From Gnomoniopsis sp. IMI 355080 (Eukaryota; Ascomycota; Sordariomycetes; Diaporthales; Gnomoniaceae), in the NCBI GenBank assembly GCA_027946555.1, contig JAPEVC010000084.1, positions 62,001 to 126,000 of the forward strand: a stretch of 64,000 bases of DNA, given 5' to 3'. Shown piece by piece: positions 34,801 through 46,100 of this stretch (positions within the stretch are counted from its first letter, which is position 1; every line of letters starts with the position of its first letter). Below the pieces are notes generated by a model. That model had not been told where the DNA came from. It saw only the letters and a program-made list of their open reading frames with translations, and did not search any database. The translations under genes and the position numbers were made by a program.

Positions 34801-37800
34801 CTAAAGCGTGGTGATGATCAGTCTGTGTTCCTTCTCCGTCTAGCTGGAGAACTGTTCATGCACGGCATCAGCGCGGACCTGAATACGATCATCGCCAAGG
34901 GAAGAGTTTTGACGGACGTGCCCACGTACCCTTGGCTACACGTCAAGCGTTATATGGATGAGCCGCGGAACCCTGCGAGATATAAAGCACGGGAATACAC
35001 CAGACATGATCTTTTAGGGGCAAGAATCGTCGAAGGCAACGATATCGAGCCTGCATGGCGCAACATGCTGGACGTCAAGGAAGCCTCCTGGCTGTTGGAT
35101 CATATCGTAAATGATCAAGTGGTGAGTACATTAGGATGCTGAATAACATACACTATCCAAGATGGTTACTTCTTATATGGAGTATTTGACTAACTATGTT
35201 ATGATTTGACAGGTCTTTCCAGGCGCAGGATATATCGGGATTGCTGGAGAAGCAATCCGTCAGATCTCAGGTGGCCGGGGCGCTTATACCATCCGCGACA
35301 TGGTCATCACTACGCCACTTACTCTGCCCAAAGACAGGAAAATGGAGATATACACGAGACTGATACCTGAGGACACCACAGACGGGATTGGTCATCAATG
35401 GTACCATTTTAAGGTCATGACCTGCGATGGGCAACACTGGCTGTCGCACTGCACTGGCTGGATACGGACGGGTGCGGACACGTTGCCGGTGGTAGGCTCT
35501 AAGGTCCCATCTAAGGACAAAGCCGAACACGAGTTCCCACGTCAAGTTCCATCGAATGAATGGTACTCTTCGGTCAAGAAGCTCGGTATAGAATGGCGGA
35601 ATGCTTTCCAAGGGTTAGAAGATATCACCGCTAGTACCGTTACGCAAGAGGCTTCCGCCACGGTCTACGACTTCGACGACGCGACGCACTACGAGGCACA
35701 CCCAACACTGTTGGACCAGATGCTGCAGACAAACTTGATAGCCATGACGCATGGTCTTAAGCGACGGCTGACCGATGTCGTTTTACCTACGAAAATCGGA
35801 CATATTGCAGTGTTGGGCGCCCAGGAGCTGAGGATGCGTGTCTATGGAGCAATCAAAGAGGATCTGAAAAAGGAAAAGCTCATGGCACAGTCCACCATCT
35901 ATACGGAAGATGGTCGTCTATCAGTCTACATGGATAATCTGGAATTTGGGATACTGCCGAAAGGCAAGCAAGAAGATCCGCTCTTGGGTTCTTATTTCAA
36001 ATGGGACACGGACATTAGTCTTCTTGATTCACTCGAGAAAGACAACGCCTCGCAAGTGCTTGAAGGACACTCACTAGACTCCAAGAGCCAAGGAGATTTG
36101 AACAAGCATCAGCAAGAATTTCACGAAGTGGTGCGTCTTCTAGGTTTCAAGACGCCAGATGCTCGCGTTGTGGAAATTGGATCTGGAAGCACCCAGGTGG
36201 CACAAGTGGCTCTTGACGCCCTCCACCCATCACCAAATGACCGATTCTACCAGAAATATACATACGCGAGTGTGAACGATGAATCTATCGAAACAGTCTC
36301 CAAGGCCCTCTGTGATGAGGCGGAAGGAGGAGTGGGAAAGCCCGATGTCACGGTGGGCGGCATTGAACAAGTCTCACTCAGTGATGGCGCCGATATCGTC
36401 ATCGTCCCTGCAGATACGCTGTCTGCTGATGACGATCTCGTTCTTGATGAGCTCGAATCACTTAAGACCGTTGTGTCCAGCAACGGCAGGCTCGTTATTC
36501 ACAACCTTGGCCCAGCAGGTTTGGGAGAAGCGACAGACCAACAATTGAAGCAGCTTGGTTTCCGTGTCAGTTCACGTTCCAAGACAGGTGTAATCACTGC
36601 AGAATTGAAATCTGCAGCTCCAGGCAGGACTCAGACAGTCACAGTTCTCAAGGGGGAGAGCGCCGGAAGTAGGGCACTCGCACAAAACATCAAGGCAGTC
36701 TTTGAGTCCAAGGGCAGCACTGTCAAATTCTCTCACGCTCGTGCAGTCCCGAGCGATGCCGATTTGGTCATTTCTCTGCTCGATCTCGACGAATCCATAA
36801 AGACTAGTGCTGTCCATTCCCTCGACGCGTCCACCTTTCGACCTTTCGTGGACAGTCTGTGTACTTTGTCGGTGCCTCTTATATGGCTCTTGCCGATGGC
36901 CCACACCGCGTGCAACAAACCCCACGCCGCTATGATACAAGGTCTTGCGAGAACGGTCCGCATTGAGCACAAGGCAGACATCACGCTCGTCGAAGTGGAC
37001 AAGCAGACGACGGCCCGGGGAGATTTCGCAAACCCTGTATGGAAAATCGCACAGAGTCTCGCGGGACGGCGGACTGGTGGTCATCTCGATGCTGACTACG
37101 ATTATGCCATCCGGGACGGTGTGGTAAAGATTCCTCGGATGAAATGGTTTTCATTCAAAGATACCGCAGTGGTTGGCGAGGGCACCATTCCTTCCTCTCC
37201 GTCGACTTCAATGTTCAAAGGCGACGCTTCATATCTTCTCGTCGGGGGCTTTGGCGGGTTAGGGCGATCGATTGCTACCTGGATGGTTGAGCATGGCGCG
37301 AGGAATCTAATAATTCTTGCACGGTCGGCCACCCATGCCGATAATGAGAACATCATCAAAGAACTAGAAGGTTATCCTGGCTGTACTGTTACTGCTGTGT
37401 CTGGAGACGTCGGCAAGTATGAAGACGTCGTAAGGGCGATCAAGTCGGCGCCAGCCCCTATAGCAGGCGTAATGCAACTATCTCTTGTTCTTAAGGTAAG
37501 TCTCTGGAAGAGGATTGCGACTATCGCCTTCCCGAGTGACCGATCCTTGGCGCGGTACACAGAGCTAATGGGAAATGATCAAACAGGACAATTCAACCAA
37601 GGACATGAGTTTTGACGAGTGGATGACTGTTGTTCAGCCCCGTGTCACTGGTACCTGGAACGTTCACGAGGCTTTGATAGCAGCTCGGGCAACATTGGAC
37701 TTCTTTATGATCTTCGGGTCCGGTGGTGGTCACACCGGCTATTACGGACAGGCCAACTACAGCGCTTCCAATACTTTCCTTGACGCTTTCGTGCAGTACC

Positions 37801-38459
37801 GGCATCAATTAGGTCTCCCAGCCTCTGTCGTCGACCTCGGCGTCGTGGGCGATATCGGTTACTTGCTAGAACAGGACCACCTATACGAGGCTTTCAAGAA
37901 CGGTGGCTTCTTTTTCTTGACAGAGCAACAGGTCCTTGACGCTGCAGCTATCTCGCTGGCCAACAACTCGCCTCAGGCTGGGACTGCTGGGCCGCTCTCC
38001 AGCTTCTGCCTCGGTGGCCTGTCAGTGAGACCCATGACAGATCCTGCGAATAGGGTGAATTGGAAGCGTGATGTGCGCTTTGCACTATCACACTACTTCC
38101 ACAAATCATCTCCACAAGGATCAGCCGGCGGTACTGGCTCTGACGGTGAGCATGACGACGAGGCTGCAAGACTCATAGCACTAGCCACGTCGGATCCAGA
38201 TCAGCTACGCGATGCGGTCACGATTGCTGCCCTGGCCAAGTTGCTGGCCAGGTCACTGAGTGAACTGATGCTACGGCCCGCTGAGGATTTCCCTACCAAT
38301 GCTGCTTTAGCGTCTATCGGGCTTGACTCGATTGTGTCCATCGAGCTTGTCGATTGGATCCAGCAACAATTCCATATTGGGCTCAGTTCTATCGAGATAA
38401 CGTCATCGAAGTCTTTGACTCATTTAGCGGAGAAGATTGTTGGCGAGTTGACGGCCTAA
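31847..38459 (+). CDS. Reducing polyketide synthase PKS2 (KS-AT-DH-decayed MT-KR-ACP, no ER)
   Basis: Exons 31847-32352, 32452-32968, 33044-33167, 33347-33459, 33556-35121, 35213-37495 and 37587-38459 give 1993 residues, about 770 fewer than PKS1. Order: KS (Cys in 'KTGCSSSM' near 176, 'ECHGTGTPTGDP', 'GHSEGAAG'), AT from about 532 (Ser in AHSGGES near 625), DH (His in 'WLLDHIVND' near 936, Asp in 'HPTLLDQML' near 1107), then a short remnant of a methyltransferase ('VVEIGSGSTQVAQ' near 1260, where the SAM loop should read ExGxGTGG). A structural KR half follows directly by the catalytic KR ('LLVGGFGGLG' near 1617, Tyr in 'ANYSASN' near 1760) and ACP (Ser in GLDSI near 1949). The ER is absent rather than mutated. 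The adjacent free ER and nearby free CMeT would supply both lost activities. No release domain. All introns are in phase. Confidence 0.94.
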
Positions 38460-38882
38460 ACAAGAGGATGCTCATGCAAAAAGGCGTAACATGGACGTCC
38501 AAACATACTTTCCTTAACTTTGAAGGGTTTTATATCGTTGGTAAATCTAAATCATGTTCGTCCATGTTTCATGATCTTTCTCCACATGTGTTGTTCACTA
38601 CGTGTCCAATTATCCTACATCATTCAATGCCGCGTCCAGTTCCAAAAGTAAGGCATCTAACTCGGCCTGAAAAGTATATTGACCTGTTTGGAGCCCAACT
38701 TGCCGGCTGTCGACCCCCCTCGAGATAACCTAGTCTCCAGAGACACAACTCAGTCCCTGTTCGTCACATGGATAAGGCGGTTTAACCTTGAGAGCACGCA
38801 GAGTGGTGTTAGTCTTGGTTCTCGCTCCCAGTTCTTCAGAGCGGATGCGCATATAGATTGCAGGTAAGGGCAAGACAAGTGA
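38460..38882. other. Intergenic, PKS2 / UstYa-3 convergent ends
   Basis: No gene or motif recognised. Confidence 0.5.
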
Positions 38883-39659
38883 TCAATGACTCACAATCGG
38901 CGGCTGCTCTGGCCACGGCGTTCCCTGTATAATCAAGTCATCCCAATCAACCGGGCGATTCTCAAGCACTGCATCCATTAAGTACTGCGTACAATGCATG
39001 GTATGGTTATAATCAAACGGCGGGTCAAAGCCCTTGATCGCCCACAGATGGGTCTGTCGCAGCGTATACTTGCAGTGCACCAAGTGCTCCATCCGCGTCA
39101 CCCACCCGCTCGTTAAATAGTCCGTGTCTGGGGGGATCTCGACCTTGCCCGCTTTCGAGTAGAATCGCCCCCAGCGACCCATGTCCTTGTGGCCGAGCTG
39201 TTTTCCTTCGGCGTGGAAGGCGGCCAAGAGAGCCTGATTGTCTGGATCGCGAACCGCGGCTGCCGGCCACCAGTGGAATGACATGGTATCAAACTCGCAG
39301 TTGCGTTCGTGGCGGGCGACATCTGGTGGTGCACCGGTGGGCGCGCACTGGTATCCAGACCAGTCAAGGGGCCGGACACAATTCATTGGGCGGTGCTTTC
39401 CAGTCGTTGCTAGGAGGATGACGGCGGTAAGAATAACAGTAATGAGGGCGAGGAAGGTCGCTACGGGGTAGGAGATATGGCCCCAGCAAGCTATCCCTTG
39501 TTTTTGTTTCAGGCCGGATCGCTGATGAGGAAGAAAGGATTCCATTTCGTCCTTGCACTGAGAGGGCGGTGGTCTTGCTGCTGTTTCTGGATTGCTGGCG
39601 CTGTCATCATCGGAAGTTTGCTGTTGGGCAGGATCGTACTCATACGATGGTCGAGTCAT
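38883..39659 (-). CDS. UstYa-like (DUF3328) protein, divergent subfamily, UstYa-3
   Basis: A single-exon gene of 258 residues. It has a hydrophilic, Gln/Ser/Pro-rich tail, one membrane helix at about 62-85, then a lumenal part. The two HxxHC signatures of the family are present as HLVHC at 192-196 and HTMHC at 219-223. They are separated by a segment rich in aromatic residues ('THLWAIKGFDPPFDYNH'), and the C-terminus has 'PWPEQPP'. It shares little else with UstYa-1 and UstYa-2, lacks their introns and lacks the 'GEPPRWT' stretch, so it belongs to another branch and may catalyse a different oxidation. It is divergent from the NRPS across a promoter with two CGGACCG boxes, which ties it to peptide tailoring. 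Confidence 0.8.
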   Translation of the reverse strand: MTRPSYEYDPAQQQTSDDDSASNPETAARPPPSQCKDEMESFLPHQRSGLKQKQGIACWGHISYPVATFLALITVILTAVILLATTGKHRPMNCVRPLDWSGYQCAPTGAPPDVARHERNCEFDTMSFHWWPAAAVRDPDNQALLAAFHAEGKQLGHKDMGRWGRFYSKAGKVEIPPDTDYLTSGWVTRMEHLVHCKYTLRQTHLWAIKGFDPPFDYNHTMHCTQYLMDAVLENRPVDWDDLIIQGTPWPEQPPIVSH

Positions 39660-39898
39660 GGCGATTTTCTATTTCGGACACGAGAATGATGACTTGTGCG
39701 TGTACATATGTATAGGTACTAATTCGTGGTGAAGGAAAGACGGAATCCGGAATCTCGAGCTAATAAAACACCGTTCGGGGACTCAAGGCACCCATCTACA
39801 TATAGTCGGTGTCTGACAAACTCTCATGGAGAAGAGAAAAAGACCTCAAGACTTGTTGACACTCGGACGCCAATGTGCAAGTCGTCTTGATGCCACCT

Positions 39899-39905
39899 CG
39901 GACCG
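39899..39905 (-). promoter_or_regulatory. CGGWCCG box, UstYa-3/NRPS promoter
   Basis: Exact palindrome, CGGTCCGAGG on the minus strand, 249 bp upstream of the NRPS start. Confidence 0.55.
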
Positions 39906-40026
39906 ATACATTGGGCATATTTGGAGTACAATGCGAGGGCGGGATGACAAGTCATGGGTTGCTGAATGTGGTCCCTGCCTAAACAATCATAGTTCGCTCA
40001 TTTAAGGTTCGCTCTAGTCACCTGTG

Positions 40027-40033
40027 CGGACCG
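40027..40033 (-). promoter_or_regulatory. CGGWCCG box, UstYa-3/NRPS promoter
   Basis: Exact palindrome, with a less typical flank (CGGTCCGCAC on the minus strand), 121 bp upstream of the NRPS start. Confidence 0.5.
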
Positions 40034-40147
40034 AGTGTATATCCGTATGTCTTGTTCTTAAATTGTACTCAACTTCACGCCAGATATCTGGGGAGACTGT
40101 TGTGCGGACAAATTAAAATAACTTTGCAACACCCAAAAAAACATGCC

Positions 40148-43100
40148 ATGGATGTTGAGCCGGATAATTCGATAATGGTCGCAGCTCTCCGCGAGCTCTA
40201 TGCTGAAGTCCTTGGCATAAATGTGACAGATGTTGCTGACGATCTCGCTTTCATTGGCATGGGAGGTATGAGTAACGAGACATCTTGAGCCCAAGCGGCT
40301 GGCTTTGTATGATAATAGCTATCGACTGACCACGCGCGTAGGAGATTCGGCTCGTGCGGTCATCTTGTTCCAAAAATGTCTAAAGAAGCGCATGAACGTC
40401 TTCTACCAAAATCTCATGCATGCACCATTCATCGAGAATGCCGCTGCTCTCTCAATGCAAGGGCAGACTGATCCCGACCATGGCAGAAATGTGCCAACGC
40501 ACCCAAAGTTCCGATTGATGGATTGCGACTACGACTTCAGCAATATCGAAAGCGAGCTCCACAACCTTGGGCTGGACATGGAGGATGTTGAGAACATCTA
40601 CCCTTGTAGTTCTACGCAAGAGAACATTTACACCAGTCGACAAGTGGGCAGCCCAGGCTTATACTGGACGAAGGGCGTCTACGAGATACATCCGTCCTAT
40701 ACATTCCTCCAGATTCGCGACGCCTGGCGCGACATCGTCCGTCGGCACGAGGCTCTGCGCACTTTGTACGCCCCGGTAAGCACAGTGGCGGGGGAGTCTG
40801 AGAGGCTATTGAACGCAATCGTTTTGACGCAGCACGCGGCTGAGACTGTTTTAATCCACGTGGTTGATGAGCGATACGATGACGCGGACGGCAGCGCTAG
40901 AAGTAAACCATCATCGCTCAACCAATTTTATGCAACCACACGAGATGTGCATCATCGAGTCACTGTGCATAACGATGTGCAGGATAGCGGTGGTACGCGG
41001 ACATTAGTCACGATTGTGCTGGATCATATGATAGTGGATCTATCGTCGTTGGTCATCGTTATGGACGAGTTCAGCCGCGCAATGCAGGGTCGACTGTCCC
41101 GTGCGGTGGAGGATACGCCGACGGGATACGGAAGGTACATCGAATATTTGCAGCTTCAGAACAGTGAAGAGGACGCTTTAGATTACTGGGTCGACTATCT
41201 CGGCTGTACAACGGCTTGCGGCTTTCCATTGCTAAATAGTGACAGCCTGCCTGCCAGCGAACAAGAGGGTGGCTCGTCCAATATCATCGATGTACCTCTG
41301 ACAACAACCATGGAAAGTCTACGGCGATTCTGCCATCGTACGAAGATCACAATCGCTACAGCAATACAAGCGACCTGGGCACTTGTACTCTATATGTACA
41401 CTGGCCAAAACGACGTATGCTTCGGGTATATCTCGTCCGGACGAGATTTGCCCGTCATGGGGGCCGCGGAGATTGTAGGACCGATGATGAACCTACTGGT
41501 CTGCCGCGTAGCGGGCATCTATGAGAAGTCCGTCGAAGACCTTGTCGCAGGCATTCGGAACGACTTTGGAAACGCGCTGCCGCATCAGTGTTTTTCGCTG
41601 CGCAAAGTGCAGAGAATACTGGGCAACAACGAGGTTCGCCTTTTCAATACGATCGTGAATACCGTATATGATCCATCAGGGCTGAGGCATGGCGACAACG
41701 GTGACGAGGACCAGCCTATTAAGTTCGTCAGTTCGCATAATGCGTCCGAGTATGATATCGTCGTCAAGGCAGTCTATACCGAAGTCGGGCTCAGGTTGCG
41801 GTTGGCGTACTCGCTGAGAGCATTGTCAAAGGCCATGGCTGAGCATGTGGCGCACACCTTCGCGAGTGTTCTGGATCGCATGGTTGAAGGGACAGTCCGA
41901 GCCTCGCAAGTCGTCCAAGCAAGTCCCTACGACAGGCGATTGGTTTTCGCCTGGAACAAACACACCTTGGAGGCACAAGTATATCAGGACAGGGGACCTA
42001 CGAGCAATAACATGGCCTTGCTTATCCAAGGAACAGCCCACCAGCAGCCACAAGCCCAGGCAATCTATGCGTGGGATGGACGTATGACCTATTCCGAGCT
42101 CGATACAGCTTCTGACATTCTGGCTCGTGTTATTACTGAGGCAAATACTCCTTCAGCATATGTGCCGCTCATATTTGAAAAATCAAAATGGTACTCGGTC
42201 GCTCTCCTGGCAGTTCTCAAGAGCGGCAAGGCCTTTGTGCCGCTCGACTTGTCCAATAATCCCGAGGACCGAGTGCGTCGCATGCTGAGCCGGCTCAACA
42301 ATCCGGGTCTGATTCTGTGTTCACCCCAATACGCAGTCCATTGTGAGCGACTAGGAGCAAGATCACTTGTCTGTAACGAGGACCTGCTCGAAAAGTCCAC
42401 GGGTGGCGTCAAAGATGCCCTTTCAGTCACTGCTTTGCGCGCAGCAGAGCCTACCGATCCAGCATATGTCATTTTCACCGTGAGTAGAGGCTGCACACAC
42501 TTTATATGACCATTGACTGACTCAGCGGGCTCTTTATATTGCAGTCCGGAAGTACAGGAGAACCTAAAGGCGTCGTGGTAGAACATGCCGCCTACGTCCA
42601 CGCCACGGGTGTCCACCGCACCAGCCTGCGGATCGACGCCACATCACGCGTGCTACAATTCGCCTCGTACGGCTTCGACACGAGTATAGAGGATCACCTA
42701 ACCACCTTCGCGGTCGGCGCCTGCCTCTGTGTGCCTAGCGAGGAGGACCGCACTACGAACCTGGCAGCCTTCGCGACTCGCGCCCAAGCCAACTGGGCGC
42801 ATGTTACACCCTCGCTCGCGAGCAGACTGCTACGCCGTCAGAAATTTACGACGTTAAAAATGCTTCTCCTTGGTGGTGAGCCGATGACAGCCGCCAATGT
42901 CGAGGAGTGGGGAGCAGCAGCAGCAGCAGAGAAGCCTACGTCTGGAGTGACGACGTGCCAGCTAATTCAAGTCTACGGCCCCAGTGAATGCTGTGTGACG
43001 AGCACCGTGGGGCCTGTCGCCACAGCACACACAGCGCCGTCGAATATTGGCACTGCTTTGCCTGGCTGCGCGACTTGGATTGTGAGGCCCGATGATCCTC

Positions 43101-46100
43101 ATGAACTCTGCCCTGTTGGCACGGTGGGAGAGCTACTCATCGAAGGACCGATCCTCGCACGGAGCTATATCGGACAATCTAAGGAGACTTCAACAGCGTT
43201 CGTGAGAGGATTGCGGTGGGCTCCCGAGAAAAGAGTGTACCGAACGGGAGATCTCGTGCGGTACGATGCCCAGGGCCAGCTGCATTTTGTTGGTCGTAAG
43301 GATGGCCAGGTCAAGATCCGTGGTCAGCGTATCGAGCTCGGCGAAGTCGAGAGCCAACTTCTCATGGGTCCAGGTATTCGCCAGGCCTTGGCCGTTTTTC
43401 CTGAGTCGGGCTGCTGCGCTGGAAAGATTGTTGCTGTCCTGGCCACAGATGAATACACATCCACCAAACAGCCAAAGTTAGATGGGAAGCTTCGGCTGGT
43501 CGACAAGAGCTGGACCAATTTAGTCACTAACATGAGATTATACCTGGAAGAAAAGCTCCCTCCATACATGATGCCGGAGCTCTGGCTTCTTCTTGCCGAA
43601 ATCCCCACAAACTCGTCTGCAAAAATGGATAGGAAACGCGTTCAACAATACATTGAGAACATGAGTCCAGAGCAGTACCAGTTGCTAATTGGACGTATGA
43701 GTGGTTCTCCTGAGAATGACAAAAAGGCCCACGAAGACCGCTGCGGATCGGAAATCGAAGCACTATTGAGGAAGCTGTGGAGTAAGGCGTTAAATGTACC
43801 GGAAACCCAGATCGATTGGAACAGCTCGTTCTATAGCCTTGGAGGAGACTCCATTACCGCAATGATGGTTGCCAGTCTATGTCGCCAGCACAACCTTGCA
43901 GTGGCTGCTGCTGATATCCTGCGGCATCGGTGCATCGAGAGACTAGTAAAGGGTGTCCCTCTAACTCCTCCTCACTCGGCTACGGAACCGGTGGTTGGTT
44001 GTTCGAGGAGAGTATCGTCCAATCATGAACCTGGACAAGTCGAGCTCGAATATTCTGCTTTTCCACTGTCTCCAATACAGTGTTTGCATTTCCGCGTTTC
44101 CGGTGACGTGGGAGATTCATACGACCAACAAACCATCCTCGTCCAAGTTCGGGAAACCTTAGACCAAGATCGCGTCATTGCTGCATTCGACGCTATAATC
44201 AATGCCCATCCGATGCTTCGTGCGCGATTTATAGCCTTTGAGAATAAGGCAACCGCTTCGCCGCCAACCTGGCGTCAACGGACCCTTCCATCGTCGACGA
44301 ATACCAAGACGGAGAATAACATAAGACTCCGATTCCATTCACGTACACGTGCTGATTACCTCGTGGATTGTGTTTCCGATGCCAAAGCGTCTATTGACAT
44401 CACTAAGGGTCCTCTTGTGGCGGCCGACATATTCCAAACTCAAGGGCGAGCTTCGGCGTTTTTGTCAGTCACTATTCATCACCTGGTTGTTGACGCTGTG
44501 TCCTGGCGCATCATTTTCCAACAGCTAGAGTCGTTTCTCCGCCACGGAGACGAGAGAGCCGTTCAGCACGAGCACACGTCTTTCAGAGAATGGAGTCAAC
44601 TGGCGCAACACCAGTTTGCGGCCAGAGAGCATAGCGACAAACACCACAGCATCTTCGGGCCTACTGGCAACGAGTGGTGTGATCTTACGTTCTGGGAGAC
44701 GGACGGATCCCAGAATGTCTTTGCATCTACCAAAACGTCCAAATTCAGGCTTGATGCATCCCTGCTGCAAAACCTGAGGATGCTGTGCCACGCCCTAGAA
44801 TGCGAGATTGTCGACCTCGTCACCGCGGCTACTGTTATGTCATTCGCAGGTGCGTTTGGTCGGCCACCACGCTTGTTCTTGGAAGGCCATGGACGCGAGG
44901 ATTTCAGCAACGACAGAGTGCTAGATCCAACAATGACCGTAGGCTGGTTCACCACCTTCTCACCCCTGCATGTATCGGACCAAGACGTCGCAAGTGGACA
45001 CTTGGTGCCTTGCTTGCATCTCGTGAGGCGTCTCAGAAGACAACAGCCTCTAAATGGCTTACGCTATTTCACGTCGACAATGCTTGGCGACGTTACTGCC
45101 AATAATGGTACCCAAACCGCTAGCCATGTCCCCATGGAGCTTGTGCTGAATCATCTGGGGACATTTCAGGATTTGGAGCGAGCGGACTCACTCTTCAGAC
45201 GGTGCGATGATGATGAGCTGACTTCGCGACTATCGGCGCTTAGGCATTCACAGAGGCGAGACTCTCGGAGGTATGCTTTGGTTTCGGTCATTTCCACGAT
45301 CCAGGATGACTGTTTGTCGGTGGAAGTCGAGTGGAACAGCCTTATGGCGCATCAGGAGCAACTCCGGCAGTGGATCTCGGACTTCGAATTCATGTTGTCC
45401 CAAGCCACCACCACCGCATCACCAATCACAAACCCAACAACATCCATATTGGTGAGCGGGAAACAGATACGCGGAAGTATCGACGGCTCTGTGTGTGCCA
45501 AGCTAGGCGTACTGGCCGATGACATTGAAGCCATGTACCCATGCTCCCCACTGCAAGAATCTCTTCTTTATTCCCAATTACGTGACGAAGACTCCACATA
45601 TAGTCAGAAATTTTTGATACGAATCTCTTTGGCAGACGATCAAAGATCGAGCAGCAGTATCCTTGACCCCCAGGAATTGGTAGCGGCTTGGCAAGCTGTG
45701 GTTGCCAAACACCCCATCCTGCGCACTGTCTTCGTTCAGGACGACTCGGGGGCGTTTATGCAGGCTGTTTTGAGGTATAGCAAGCCAGAAGTTCTGGTTC
45801 GTCAGTTGCATGAAGAGGACGAGGCAAGCTTCGTCCACCAACTGTGGGAGCGTGAGTCGCTGGTCCCAGGCTGCCCGCCGCTATGCGGAAAGCCGCTCCA
45901 TTCTTTCGAGATATACACGTCATCCTCACCGGGGCGCCGGACGGCATACTGTCTGATGAGCAAGAATCATCTCATCACCGACGGAAGTAGCTCCAGGATC
46001 CTCCTTCGAGACTTTGAAGCCGCTTATGACGGCCACCTCGACATGCATCCGGTTCCCTTTGCCGATTACATCCAGTACGTCTCCCGCCATGATATAGCAG

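Larger units (their letters stand above)
39660..40147. promoter_or_regulatory. Bidirectional promoter UstYa-3 / NRPS
   Basis: A 488-bp divergent promoter with two exact CGGACCG boxes (39899, 40027) and a partial one (CGGACGC near 39863). Confidence 0.6.

Noticed and set aside
36954..36960. A CGGTCCG copy within PKS2
   Set aside because: It encodes part of a conserved 'RTVRIEH' stretch in the middle of an exon, far from any start, so it is not counted as an operator.
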